NCBI RefSeq assembly: GCF_963678635.1
Contig: NC_087064.1
Location: 21,934,509-21,998,508 of the forward strand
Direction: 5' to 3'
From: Symsagittifera roscoffensis
Taxonomy: Eukaryota > Xenacoelomorpha > Acoela > Convolutidae
DNA: 64,000 nucleotides
Shown here: positions 54,701 to 64,000 of the stretch, in pieces
How positions within the stretch are numbered: the stretch's first letter is position 1
How the letters are laid out: every line of letters begins with the position of its first letter
The notes under the pieces: model-generated
What the model saw: only the letters and a program-made list of their open reading frames with translations
Databases searched by the model: none
Told to the model about the DNA's origin: nothing
Translations under genes and position numbers: made by a program

Positions 54701-56620
54701 TTGGTGATATTGTTCTAAAACATTGAACATTTCCTCTTTTGTTTGTGATTGCATAAAAACATCGTCTAAATAGGTGATTGCGTTTTTCTTGAGTATTAGT
54801 GGTCGAAAAATTTTGCTCATAAAAGCTGAAAATGCTGCTGGTCCTATGGATATTCCATAGAATAAGCGGTTGAATTCGTATTGTTGATTTCCAATAACAA
54901 ATTGTGTTAAGCGTCGTGATTGTTCATCTAATGGCATTTGATTATATGCACTATTCATATCGGCGGTGGTAAAGTATTTTCCGTTTATTTTTGTTAAAAT
55001 AACTTGTATTGGTTCAATGGGCCAATTACACTTTGATTCATCTATGAGTGAGTTGAGGTATCTAGCATCGAGAACAATTTTTAATGATTCTCCTTTGGCT
55101 AGAATGATAACAGGGTTGATAAATGTGTTGCCTTTTGGTTGTTCCTCTTTGTTTACTGGTGATATAATGTTGTATTGTTCTAAAATGTCGAGTAATCTGT
55201 TCACTTTATCGTGTAAGTGAATTGGTACTTTACTTGCTCTTTGTTTTTTGAAAACTGCGTCTGGTTTTAATGGGAGATGTAGTGATGAGCTGATTTTGCC
55301 AACATCAAATTTGGATGTTGCATAGACTGATGAATATTTAATTAGCTGTTTTGCTAGTTTTTCAAATTCGTCTTGTGTTATTTGTGAATGTTGGAAATTA
55401 AACATTGTTAAAAATTTCTGTTGATTCTCTGTGTAGTTACTTATGTTGAATGTAGGTTTGAAATATGGGGTTTTTGTGAAATAATCCGTATTTCTGTTTT
55501 CGTTACTTATTATATTATTTATAGATAATTCTTCATTAAGGATTGTGGATTGGCAAATATCTAGTAATTGGAGTATATTTTTTACACGATATGCTTTTTC
55601 GTGTATTGGTAATATTGTAGCGTTGGTTTCGCAATAGCCTAAAAGTCCTAAAGGTAATGTTACTTGGTAAGGTGTATTGTTGTATACATGTAAGGAAATA
55701 ATATCTGAATTCGAGTTTTTCAAATATTTTATTGATGAGATTGTGATTTTGAAAAACTTATGAATAGGTTTGAATTCAAAATCTGACATATAAAACTTTT
55801 GTTTGTTTTGTTTTTTATCATATTGGTGAACTTGTTTGATTGAAAAATTATAGATGTTTCCTGATAGTGGTTTCAAGTGTTTTCTTTGTTGGTTATATAT
55901 TGGGTAAAATTTTGAAAAAAATGGTGGTTGTTTATTTAATCTTTGAAAAAATGTTAGGGATGTGTCTTTTGTTTTTGTATATTTATCTTTGATTAATATT
56001 TTACTATTCAAGATGTTGATTGTTGGTATATATTTAGAGATAAATGGTATTCCAATGATATTATGTTTAATATCAGTGATATGGAATATTTGTTTAAATG
56101 GTTTGGTTAAAATTTTGTTTTGCTCCATTGTTCTTGTGGGGAGAAGAAATAATTGAATTTTTCCGTAGTTTATTAATGTTGATCCTTGTGCTGTTGCTAG
56201 TTTGCTGGAGGTTTCAAGAGGTGTTAGCTTTGGGTGTAAGGTTTTTATTTCATTCCATGTGGGAATGTTTATTATATTTGATTCTGCTCCTGAATCAATT
56301 AAAAAATCAATTTCAAGATCTGGTGGTTGAAATTCTTTGCTTTTTGGACTTTCCAAAAGAAATGGTATTGTCCAAATTTTTTCTTTGGGTTGTTCTTTTT
56401 GTATGTTTTGATAGATGTGATTTGTATTCAAGCATTTTGTTTTTTCTTTCTCATTGGGTTGGTTTGTAGTGTTAATTTCATTAGTTTTTTGTGTCGTCGG
56501 TGTGGAATGGACGGGTTCAATATAATAATTGTGAAGGAGTTCTGATTGATTCTCATATATGTGTGATGAAAAAGGTTCTTCATATATAACAGGTTCATAG
56601 TCATTTTCGACTTTTATCAT
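51740..56620 (-). pseudogene. pol: pol (element B): near-intact protease-RT-RNase H-integrase with one internal stop
   Basis: From 56620 a 940-codon frame holds the protease (DSG at about residues 109-111), RT (first Asp about 554, YLDD 617-620) and RNase H (Asp766, Glu809, Asp836). It then ends at a TAA (53798-53800) where element A has TAT. The same frame resumes at once and runs to 51740 with linker, zinc-binding domain, Asp-Asp-Glu integrase core, GPY/F module and a basic C-terminal tail. Apart from this stop no break was seen. The frame is the same as that of gag, from which it is separated only by a TAA at 56651-56653. Confidence 0.9.
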
Positions 56621-56650
56621 GTTGATGGAGAGAGTGTTTTCTGCATCGCT

Positions 56651-58633
56651 TTATGAATCTGATGATCCACAGTTTATTTGGTTGAGTTGTAACGTATCAG
56701 TTACTGTGTCATCAATACCTGGAGGGTCTGATGTTGTTTCTGGATTAGATTGTACTTGATTAATATGTCTTTGATGTTTAGGTGTACTACTTCTGTGGCG
56801 ATTATTAGAATTATTATAATTATTATTATTCCGGTGTGGTGATTGGGAATAATTTCTATAACGATTATTATAACTTGAGTGTCGATTTTGTGAATTATTT
56901 CGCGATCTGTTTTGGTAATTATTGTTTGGTCTGTTATAGTTCGATCTATTATATGAGTTATTCCTTGATTGATTGTTCGGGTAATTCTGGTTTCGGTTGT
57001 TTGAATAACTTCTATTCCGATTATTTGAGTAGTTTCTATTCCTATTGTATGATGAATTTCGTGATTGATTGTTTGGATAATAATTATTTCTTGATTGGGA
57101 ATTAGATCTAGAAACAAATCGTTGTGTATTTGAATGTGATCTGGAGTAGTTATTTCGACTATTTGGTCTATTGTAGTGATTTTGTGATGAATTATGCGTG
57201 TTTCTTCGTTCTGGTGATCTTCCTCTATAACTTGAGTTATATGGTGATTGATTTCTTGTATAATTTGTATTGTTCGGGAGTGGTTTTCCTGAACTGTTGT
57301 TGCTGTAGACTGTTTTGTTCGGTAGATTTTGATCTTTTTTCATGTATTGATAGAATGATTTATTTGGTTCTTTATATTTTTGAGGTTTATTTTGATTGTC
57401 TTGCTGTTTTTGTCTACATTCAGAAATACTATGTCCGTATCGTCGGCAATAATTACACCATTTTTTGAAAGATGGTTTGCCTTTAAAGTTTGGGTGTTTT
57501 TCGTAAATATTGAGTATTTCAGTGATTTTTTCAACGAGATCTGGGTCTGATTCCTGTATATTGTTTATATTTGTGGAAGCTGTTTCAATTCTGTTAACGT
57601 ATTGTAATTTCAGATTTTCCGTTTCTTCGAGTTTCATTGTGATTTCTGCTTGTTCTAGTTTGTCTACTAGTTTTCGAAAATCTAAATCGGGTTCTCGAAT
57701 TGACGAAGGATGGGATGCTCTCTTTTTTATTGCTATTTTCCTTAATTGTGGTGTTAAGGTCATCATTAAGATTTCTGTCATCTTTGTGTTTTTATAGTCA
57801 TGTGTATTTAATGAATATGCTTTTCGAACTAGTGTTTCGATTCGTACTGCTAATTGCTTGATGGTTTCGTTTGGTAATCTGCGAATTTCATTACATAAAA
57901 CTCTTTGTTGTTGTTTGTTTCTTTCGGAGTCAAACATTTTTGAAAATTCTTGTGTAAATCTTTTCCAATTTGATTTTATTTCTATAGGCAATACTGAAAA
58001 CCATTTTTGGGCTGCGCCATCTAGAGTTGTTTGTATTAACGCTGTGCGTCGATGTATCCAGTTTTGATGTAGTGGCGTATTAATTGGTTCAGGTCCTATA
58101 TTTAAAATCAAATTTGCTGTGACTGCATTTAAATAGTCTTCTACAGAATATTCAGGGTCTGTTCCTGTGAATACCATTAAAGGTTTATTTGATGTTATTG
58201 ATGATCCACCCATAAGGTATGGATTCATCGTCATTTGTAATGATTCTGCTGCATTTGGCATTTGAGAAAAATTTGAAAGTTGATTTCTTGTTATTTCGTG
58301 TTGTTGAAGATAATATGGGAGTGGTATTTCATTTTGCATTTGTGCTGGTTGGTACGAGTTTGCAATCATTGGGTTTTGTTGCTGAATTGGTTGAAAAGAT
58401 TTATTAATTGGGTTTTGTTGTTGAATTGGTTGTTGAATTTGTGTATCTATTGGTTGTGGAGAAAAAATTCTATGATATGTATGTGGTTTCTGTATTCCTT
58501 GTCCACGATATTCTTGATTATAGGGTGTAAATATATCTGGTTGTAAGAAATCATCATCTGAGGATAAGTAATCCATTTGATAAGATGTTTGTTTTTTATT
58601 TTTATTTTGTTGAAAAAAAGGGATAGTTTTCAC
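56651..58633 (-). CDS. gag: gag (element B): capsid and CCHC nucleocapsid
   Basis: The open frame begins just after a TAA near 58680 and has no ATG until about residue 20 of the listed frame (MDYLSSDDD). 58633 is a GTG used only as a mark. Residues 150-330 are the capsid-type Retrotrans_gag region, the CCHC knuckle is at 393-406, and an Asn/Arg/Ser/Tyr-rich tail runs from about 445 to 635. It ends at TAA 56651-56653; at the matching codon element A has GAA and reads on into pol. So the stop is probably a private mutation and gag-pol was one frame. It overlaps the end of ORF2, which lies in another frame. Confidence 0.85.
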   Translation of the reverse strand: MKTIPFFQQNKNKKQTSYQMDYLSSDDDFLQPDIFTPYNQEYRGQGIQKPHTYHRIFSPQPIDTQIQQPIQQQNPINKSFQPIQQQNPMIANSYQPAQMQNEIPLPYYLQQHEITRNQLSNFSQMPNAAESLQMTMNPYLMGGSSITSNKPLMVFTGTDPEYSVEDYLNAVTANLILNIGPEPINTPLHQNWIHRRTALIQTTLDGAAQKWFSVLPIEIKSNWKRFTQEFSKMFDSERNKQQQRVLCNEIRRLPNETIKQLAVRIETLVRKAYSLNTHDYKNTKMTEILMMTLTPQLRKIAIKKRASHPSSIREPDLDFRKLVDKLEQAEITMKLEETENLKLQYVNRIETASTNINNIQESDPDLVEKITEILNIYEKHPNFKGKPSFKKWCNYCRRYGHSISECRQKQQDNQNKPQKYKEPNKSFYQYMKKDQNLPNKTVYSNNSSGKPLPNNTNYTRNQSPYNSSYRGRSPERRNTHNSSQNHYNRPNSRNNYSRSHSNTQRFVSRSNSQSRNNYYPNNQSRNSSYNRNRNYSNNRNRSYSNNRNQNYPNNQSRNNSYNRSNYNRPNNNYQNRSRNNSQNRHSSYNNRYRNYSQSPHRNNNNYNNSNNRHRSSTPKHQRHINQVQSNPETTSDPPGIDDTVTDTLQLNQINCGSSDS

Positions 58634-59984
58634 TACGATCCTGTGGAGGATGTAAATTTGTTTGGAAATTTACTGAATTAGGTGGTGCCATTGGGTTATC
58701 CCAGTTTCGAGGTCTTGTATAATTACTAAAATTTTTTCGTCGTTGATAATTTGTTTTTGATGGATGTGTGTAATTATAATTATGGTCTGCAAAGTTGTTT
58801 CTAGTGAACGTTTTGCGTGTTTTTGGCGGTATTGTCATGGGTCTGTATGTTTGGTAATCCATGTGTGAATATTTTGGAGCAACCGAAGGTTTAACGGTTG
58901 ATTGTAATGTTACCTGTGTTTGTGAAGAATTTGTATTTCTTGGTGTTGTTAAGTTTGGACGTATTGGTGAAATACTTTGTTGTGTTGTTGTTGTATGTAC
59001 GATTTCTTCATTTATGAAGTGTGATGGTGTCTGGATATCTTGTTGAGTAAGATTCCTAGTTCCATTGAGGTTTTCATTGTGTATGACAGTAGAGTTTAAA
59101 CTATTATTTTGCATATCGGGTAAAAATGTATTATAGTTTAATGGTGTTGCATCAATGGTTAATGGTATTACTCGTACATAATCTCTTACATAAGATATCG
59201 TACTTATTGCTTGACTCGAGATTGATTGTGGGAAGTTTATGAATGCGGGATGAGACCATTCGGGGTCCCAAACATAGTCTGATTGTTCTGTGATGGCAGT
59301 ATCATCGTTTGAGTTTTGGGGTCTAAAATTTTTTCTTGCTTGTGAAATTAAATCAATATTATGTGTGAAATAATCTATTATGAACCATGCCAAGATTTTT
59401 TGTAAGTCGTGTTTTGTATGTTGTGAAACTTCATCTTTCGTGAAATTTTCTTTAATTATATTTAGAAAACTAGAGAGTAGTGTGATTTCATGTCGTACTC
59501 TTATATGTTTAGATGTTTCTGTCGGTGAGACATTTGGTATCTGGATTTCGTTTTCTAATATCGAGATATAACTATATATTATCGCAAAAACTTCATTGGT
59601 GAATATGGAGTTTGCTCTTTGTGAGTTATGATATTGGATGCTTTTTATATATTCTGAGAATACTTTTGAGAATTCTAAATCAAGGTCGTCTGTTTGAATT
59701 ATATATTTACTGTGATTCTGGTTTGGTGAGCTGAATTCTATGGAGTAGATTCCGTATTGTTGTGTTAGGTTACATATATCTTTTAGATAGTGATCGATAA
59801 TTTGTCTTTTGATTTTTACATCTGGGAACTCTGTTTTACATGGACTGATTCCGGGTTCAAACAAATTTAAGAGTAAATTTTTGCAGAATATATGCTGTCC
59901 TCTATCAGTGGTTGCATCTACGATAAAGGGGAAAATATCATCATCATCTGGACTTTCTTCACCTGGGGTGTGCGTTGAGCTCAT
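58602..59984 (-). CDS. ORF2 (element B): intact 460-aa pre-gag protein
   Basis: Acidic N-terminus, helix-rich middle and an Arg/Asn-rich basic C-terminus. The frame ends within the gag frame, in the order ORF2 then +1 frame gag. The overlap contains CCCTTTTTTTCAAC, a run where a +1 slip could join the two. No known domain. Confidence 0.75.
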   Translation of the reverse strand: MSSTHTPGEESPDDDDIFPFIVDATTDRGQHIFCKNLLLNLFEPGISPCKTEFPDVKIKRQIIDHYLKDICNLTQQYGIYSIEFSSPNQNHSKYIIQTDDLDLEFSKVFSEYIKSIQYHNSQRANSIFTNEVFAIIYSYISILENEIQIPNVSPTETSKHIRVRHEITLLSSFLNIIKENFTKDEVSQHTKHDLQKILAWFIIDYFTHNIDLISQARKNFRPQNSNDDTAITEQSDYVWDPEWSHPAFINFPQSISSQAISTISYVRDYVRVIPLTIDATPLNYNTFLPDMQNNSLNSTVIHNENLNGTRNLTQQDIQTPSHFINEEIVHTTTTQQSISPIRPNLTTPRNTNSSQTQVTLQSTVKPSVAPKYSHMDYQTYRPMTIPPKTRKTFTRNNFADHNYNYTHPSKTNYQRRKNFSNYTRPRNWDNPMAPPNSVNFQTNLHPPQDRSENYPFFSTK

Positions 59985-60426
59985 TTTTTCGTTCGATGAC
60001 TGTTAATATGTAATTATCAATGTGTCTAATTGGTTGATTCCAATTGTATAAATGTACTGGTTTGTGTTTATACTGCTTTTTTATTCTTCTTTTTCCTCTT
60101 TTTGATGAATTTGAAGTTGTTTCTGAGTCAGAGAAATATAATTGATCGTGAATTGGGCAATTTTTATCTATTGATTCTTTTAGTTTATAAAGTTCGTCTA
60201 AACTGTTGGTTTCTGATTCTGAAAATGCGTTTCGATTTTTTGAAAATCTTTTTCGTGTTATTTGTCTTTGTTTAGTTATTATTTTTCTCTTTAATGTTTG
60301 TCGTTTTGTTCTAATGTATCCAACTGTTTGTGTATGAGGTGTGATTACAAGGTCGTATTTTTTGTTATTTATTTCACAATTGTGTAAAACGATTGTTTGT
60401 TTATTTCCTAGGTTTTTAAATGACAT
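59959..60426 (-). CDS. ORF1 (element B): 155-aa highly basic protein
   Basis: Same as ORF1 of element A, with conserved basic clusters and conservative changes elsewhere. Overlaps the ORF2 start by 26 nt, as in A. Confidence 0.75.
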   Translation of the reverse strand: MSFKNLGNKQTIVLHNCEINNKKYDLVITPHTQTVGYIRTKRQTLKRKIITKQRQITRKRFSKNRNAFSESETNSLDELYKLKESIDKNCPIHDQLYFSDSETTSNSSKRGKRRIKKQYKHKPVHLYNWNQPIRHIDNYILTVIERKNELNAHPR

Positions 60427-61656
60427 AAGGTTTAGGATGACGGATGCAAAAGGTTGTTAAATGATTTCTATTTGCTTAAACTGTTAGTCCTTACGATTTT
60501 TTGTTAGCCTAACCTGGGTCTATTTGTTCAGGGTTGGGGAGAAAAGTATATCGATTCCGAAGAATGATTTTATACTTTCTCGTGGCTAGTATAAGCTAAG
60601 GTGTTAACTTACTTAATCTTACTTAAGGGTAGTGATTGTGTTCAGGGTTGGAGAATAGTAAATCGATCCACAGGGTTCAGGTATAATTAGAACGCGAGTA
60701 GTTCGTTAGATACTATTTTAAACTTACTAAGTCTAAGATTTATCCTGGGTCTGGTAAGAGGGGGGATCAAGTGAAGGATGAATAACCGAAGTTCTTCACT
60801 GTTTATCCTAATTTGAATGATTAGTTTTGTTCAAAAATTTCTATTAGTCCTGGGTTTTTAGAAAGTGTTGGATAGTGAATCGACGTTTGAGGTCGTTAGA
60901 CACTCGTTTAGTGGGTGGGGGAGAACAAAGTTGTTCTTTTTGATCCAAGGATAGGCCTTGATGATCAAGTTTTAAATTTAATTAAATAGAAAATGATTTA
61001 AGATCCAAGGATAAGCCTTGATGATCTGATTTTAAAATTAAGTGAATTTAAGTTTAAAATGTTTTAAATTTGTGTAAAGAATAGATTTAGTATTTTTATG
61101 ATATTAGTGAGCTTATGATTGCTGTTATGTTTAGGCGATGAAGCTGGAACAACAGGATGATTTATAATTACTAATCATTTATTGTCATGCTACTAATTTT
61201 TATTTTGATTTTTCAATAAATATTTTTCAAACATGTTTTGTATATTACTGCAGAATTTTGGAAAACGATCTGAGATCTTTTTATCAATGTTTATTGTATA
61301 TTAATAATTTTGTTTAGCGCCTGAAATGATTTTGAAGATTGACTTCAAAATTTTATGTTTGCAAATGAAAATCTAAATTCATTGCTAGTAGTATTCTAAA
61401 TACAAAAGTTTGTTCTGGCTTTTGCCGAACTATCATATAACTATATGGTAAGTTTCTGCTTTGTCGTATGTCGTCTCTGGTTTGAGGTCTTCTTCCAATT
61501 CCGGGTAGTTCTGTTATCGTTCGGAATATTGGCTCTGATCTATTGAGTCGTAGAGACATTTCGATTAAATTATTGTCGTATAACATTTTGTAAATGTTTT
61601 GTCTAAATTCTAATCTATTATTGGTTAATGCTAAGCTATTAAGGTCTTGTTCGAGA
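60427..61656 (-). other. Element B leader
   Basis: Matches the leader of element A including the three GGGTTGGA...ATCGA motifs and the paired CCAAGGATA[G/A]GCCTTGATGAT units. Confidence 0.55.
61353..61586 (-). CDS. Leader small ORF (element B), 77 aa
   Basis: Open and equal in length to the A copy. The differences are scattered single replacements and no indel occurs inside, whereas the leader around it does have indels between A and B. This mildly supports coding. Confidence 0.5.
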   Translation of the reverse strand: MLYDNNLIEMSLRLNRSEPIFRTITELPGIGRRPQTRDDIRQSRNLPYSYMIVRQKPEQTFVFRILLAMNLDFHLQT

Positions 61657-61671
61657 CTTATGGTCGCACCA
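61657..61671 (-). other. Primer-binding site (element B)
   Basis: Minus strand TGGTGCGACCATAAG, two bases inside the LTR. Starts with TGG as expected for pairing with a tRNA 3' CCA end. Confidence 0.75.
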
Positions 61672-61673
61672 GA

Positions 61674-62083
61674 TGAGTTATAATCGATGGGTATAACTCA
61701 TAGAGTAATTTCGGATAGGGTACACCGTCTGCTCGTCACGCTATCTTATTTTCGGCCGGATAGATTCGTGCAACTTCTTAGTCTAATACCGATCCTAATC
61801 TTACTCTTATACTATCTAGTCTCAGGTTGTTTAACTAGTCTCTGCTAGGCTCAATAGATCTAGGGTATACTGGTTTATTGCGGTTGCTGAAGTACTCGGG
61901 AGAGTTCAACTAATTTCTAAGTTAAATTCAAATCTCTCTGGTGCTGAAATTACTAGTAATTTCAGCACTTACAAATAAGTGGATTGTTAGTTAGATGGAT
62001 CATGATTGGTTAATATTAAATACTTTACATTGGTAAAATATCTAATTTATCCAATCATAAAATGTAGTTTAGATCAGGTTCCA
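61674..62083 (-). repeat. Element B 5' LTR (410 bp)
   Basis: Same length as the A LTRs with about 15-20 differences. The internal hairpin GCTGAAATTACTAGTAATTTCAGC at 61943-61966 is a perfect 24-bp palindrome here. Confidence 0.95.
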
Positions 62084-62087
62084 ACAA
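62084..62087. repeat. Target-site duplication of element B, right (ACAA), followed by GPCR exon 4 donor
   Basis: ACAA repeats 44351-44354. GTTAAT follows at once and is the apparent splice donor of exon 4. Confidence 0.75.
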
Positions 62088-63016
62088 GTTAATTGGGGGA
62101 GGGGGATGGCAGGTTTTTGCTGACACTTTTTCAGGGATTCGATCTGCTCGCCTCCCAAAATATCCTATTTTGTTTACATCAGGGACTCTGATTTAAGTTT
62201 TTGTGAGGGACTGTTTTGAGTTTTCAAACTTTTTTATAGCGAGTAATATTCCTTAGTGTTTTTTCATTATAAACAGTAGCGAATTTAGGGGTTCAGGGGG
62301 CAGGGGTGGCGGACGCCCCTCGCACAGGACATCGACCCCTTGACAAGCCAAAGGGTACCCCTTTGTACTAATTCGAGATAACCATGTTTGGCTGACGGAC
62401 TCTAAAAATGTTCGGATCAAGTTAACATTCTCCCCCCCCCCCCCCCCCCCTCTCTCCCCCCTCTCCACCCAACAAGACCAAGTTAAGATCCTCCACCCCA
62501 GCGTTGAATTTAAATTAATTTCGATTGCTCTCTTCTGATTGGCTGAAATTTCGAACTCAGAACCAAGTTAACATCCTCCCCCCTAAACGGATTTGGGGGA
62601 AGGATGTAAACTTGGTCCAAGTTTGGTCCAAACGCGATTTCTTGGTTAAAATTTTTCAAAAAGCGCAGAAAATGCCTCTTGTGCCAAAAAATAGCCTGAA
62701 GCGCCAAAAATTTGGCAAAACCTCGTAACATAAAGTGCTTTGGGAGACCTCGTAACATAAAATTAGTCGACCTAAAAATATAAAAGATCGACAAATTTTT
62801 TGAAATTTTTTGAAAATCCGCCTCTCGAGAAAAAAACAAGATCCACCATGATGATGAAAAATATTTGCTATAAACTTTCGGATAAAATACACTCGTCACT
62901 TTTCACGGAGTTCTTACGGTCATTTCTAAGCTATTTTGATTTTTTTGTTCCTCAAAAGGGATTAAAATATTTCCTGAGATTGAGCCAGCTTTATAAACTG
63001 TTTTGATGCGAACAAG
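62088..63016 (+). other. GPCR intron 4 (right of element B)
   Basis: Begins with GTTAAT and ends GCGAACAAG before exon 5. Filled largely by the repeat at 62262-62850 and a C/T run at 62430-62461. Confidence 0.6.
62262..62850. mobile_element. Rearranged relative of the hAT-type MITE
   Basis: Shares with 11107-11426 the words GCGAATTTAGGGG, GACCCCTTGAC, CAAAGGGTACCCCTTTG, TTTGGCTGACGGAC, AAAATTTTTCAAAAAG and a closing GAAAATCCGCCTCTCGAGAAAAA. It is split by several copies of ACCAAGTTAACATCCTCCCC, one pair being inverted (62562-62618). Confidence 0.55.
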
Positions 63017-63194
63017 GTCCGCACTCACAACAATCCCAGCGTTACTGGTGATAGCAATAGTACTAATCAATCGCAAGTGACGGATCAGAGAGCCAAATTG
63101 GAGAAGCAGAAACAGAAGACGGAGAGGAACTATGTCGTCATGCTCATCTTCCTCACCTGCTCCTACTCGGCTTTCAACCTCATCACCACTACTG
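63017..63194 (+). CDS. GPCR exon 5: intracellular loop 3 end and TM6
   Basis: Acceptor AACAAG|GTCCGC, donor ACTACTG|GTTAGA, phase 0 in and phase 1 out. Translation gives a Ser/Asn/Gln-rich and then Lys/Glu-rich loop 3 (DQRAKLEKQKQKTERNY) and TM6 (VVMLIFLTCSYSAFNLI). Without the donor the frame meets TAG immediately, so splicing there is required. Confidence 0.85.
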
Positions 63195-63927
63195 GTTAGA
63201 TCTATGGTTAATCACGGTAAGAACGGTTTGGGCGTTTTTTTTTAGAAACGTTGGTTCGATTTTGACGATTTTGTAAAGAAAAATTAAACCACCCAATTCA
63301 CCCCCAGTTCTAGGCGGGTTCTTGGGGTTTCGAGCAGTTTTCGAACGGTGTCTCGTTATGGGCAGATATTCAAACCATTCAACGTCTGCTGTGGTTGTCA
63401 GATTGATCTTCAATTTAATTACCGCAACAGGGATGTTTGACCTTCTTTTATGCAGCCAACTCAATCGGAGTAACTGTTTTATTGTTATACAAATTTTAAG
63501 ACAAAACTGCGGTTTTTATTCAATTTCAGACTTTACCTTTTATGATTTTAAGTTAAATTCAGATAAGTAAATAAATTGTTTTTATTAACTCATTAGCCCC
63601 TTCAAGCTTAGTTATCTGAACGATATATATTCCCGGCTAACTGGCTGCAACAAACGTATACTTTGCAGACCAATAGACGCTAAGTGTAAGGAGGAGCAGG
63701 CCAATTAAACACGTTTTGTTTTGGTTGAAACTCTAGGAAAAATGCTAAACAATAATATTTTCAGCGTGTTACTGTAAAAATTTGAAAAAAAAAACGGAAC
63801 ACGAAAACCGATTTACCGAACTATAAAAAAAATCCATCATGTTTTTGTTGAAATGGATTCAGACAATCACCTGGAAAGGCAACCGAAATTTGATATATTT
63901 TTTGTTCTAAGATTAATCTAATTTTAG
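63195..63927 (+). other. GPCR intron 5
   Basis: 733 bp from GTTAGA to TTTTAG. No feature recognised; the open frames on either strand lack motifs. Confidence 0.6.
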
Positions 63928-64000
63928 GAGACACAATTGGCCTCTACCTGAAACTATCTGACGATCCTCTCCATCAAGAGCAAGGGGTGTTCTTCAATGC
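63928..64000 (+). CDS. GPCR exon 6 (cut by window edge): extracellular loop 3 and start of TM7
   Basis: After ATTTTAG| the phase-1 frame continues as GDTIGLYLKLSDDP...GVFFNA, fitting extracellular loop 3 and the entry to TM7. The exon leaves the window before the NPxxY region can be seen. Confidence 0.65.

Larger units (their letters stand above)
44355..62083 (-). mobile_element. Element B: second copy of the large env-bearing retroelement, 3'-truncated with inverted U3 end
   Basis: Same gene order and orientation as element A. The upstream (right) LTR at 61674-62083 is complete. The downstream LTR and about 0.8 kb next to it are missing. In their place the left end shows the first 20 bp of U3 in opposite orientation (44355-44374), a 20-bp duplicated filler (GTTGGGTTTGTTGTGGTTAT) and then the body, equal to A from about 18880. 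ACAA flanks both ends. A and B differ throughout by scattered substitutions, so they are separate insertions, not a segmental duplication. Confidence 0.9.

Noticed and set aside
17672..62083. A and B as one segmental duplication
   Set aside because: Each has its own 4-bp target repeat and unrelated flanks, so they are independent insertions.
62430..62461. Regulatory C/T tract
   Set aside because: Simple homopolymer-like run inside a repeat, prone to sequencing error; no regulatory evidence.

Overview
This window is from an AT-rich, intron-bearing, transposon-loaded animal genome. The evidence is a class A (rhodopsin-like) GPCR gene split over at least six GT-AG exons, together with LINE, MULE, hAT-type MITE and LTR-retroelement remains. 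An invertebrate seems likely, but the sequence does not let me name a species. A 200-bp run of N (11768-11967) shows it is a draft assembly.

Layout. Bases 1-742 hold a decayed integrase fragment of a relative of the large retroelements further right. Bases 743-14520 are intergenic or upstream DNA: tandem diverged repeats, a 5'-truncated LINE (7110-8712, minus), a 61-bp palindrome, a hAT-type MITE, the gap and a 19-bp minisatellite. From 14521 to the right edge a GPCR gene runs on the plus strand (exons 14521-14637, 14916-15074, 43448-43640, 44125-44354, 63017-63194, 63928-64000+). All exon phases agree. Intron 2 carries a degenerate MULE (15271-16880), the large LTR element A (17672-36492) and other repeats. 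A second element of the same family, B (44355-62083), sits in the last four bases of exon 4, directly before its apparent splice donor.

Elements A and B are the main content. Both lie on the minus strand and are members of an unusually large (18.8 kb) Ty3/gypsy-like (Metaviridae-like) family with an envelope-like gene and many extra reading frames. The transcription order is: 410-bp LTR, tRNA-type primer site, about 1.2-kb leader with a 77-codon ORF, ORF1 (155 aa, very basic), ORF2 (460 aa), gag, pro-RT-RNase H-integrase, two tiny membrane-protein ORFs X and Y, ORF Z (about 380 codons with no AUG in either copy), env (about 870 codons with signal peptide and C-terminal membrane segment), ORF W (602 aa), 3' region, LTR. 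Neighbouring ORFs overlap (26-nt overlap ORF1/ORF2; ATGA stop-start at X/Y and env/W; a 13-nt overlap at Z/env).

Element A is young (its two LTRs differ at 2 of 410 bases by eye; TSD AAAT) but has frameshifts and stops in gag, pol and env. Element B has fewer breaks in gag-pol. It lacks its 3' LTR and the adjacent 0.8 kb, and carries instead 20 bp of the U3 end in inverted orientation, so both of its termini are U3 ends flanked by the 4-bp repeat ACAA. The accessory frames ORF1, ORF2, X, Y, Z and W are largely or wholly open in both copies, which suggests they are real genes of an unusual retrovirus-like element.
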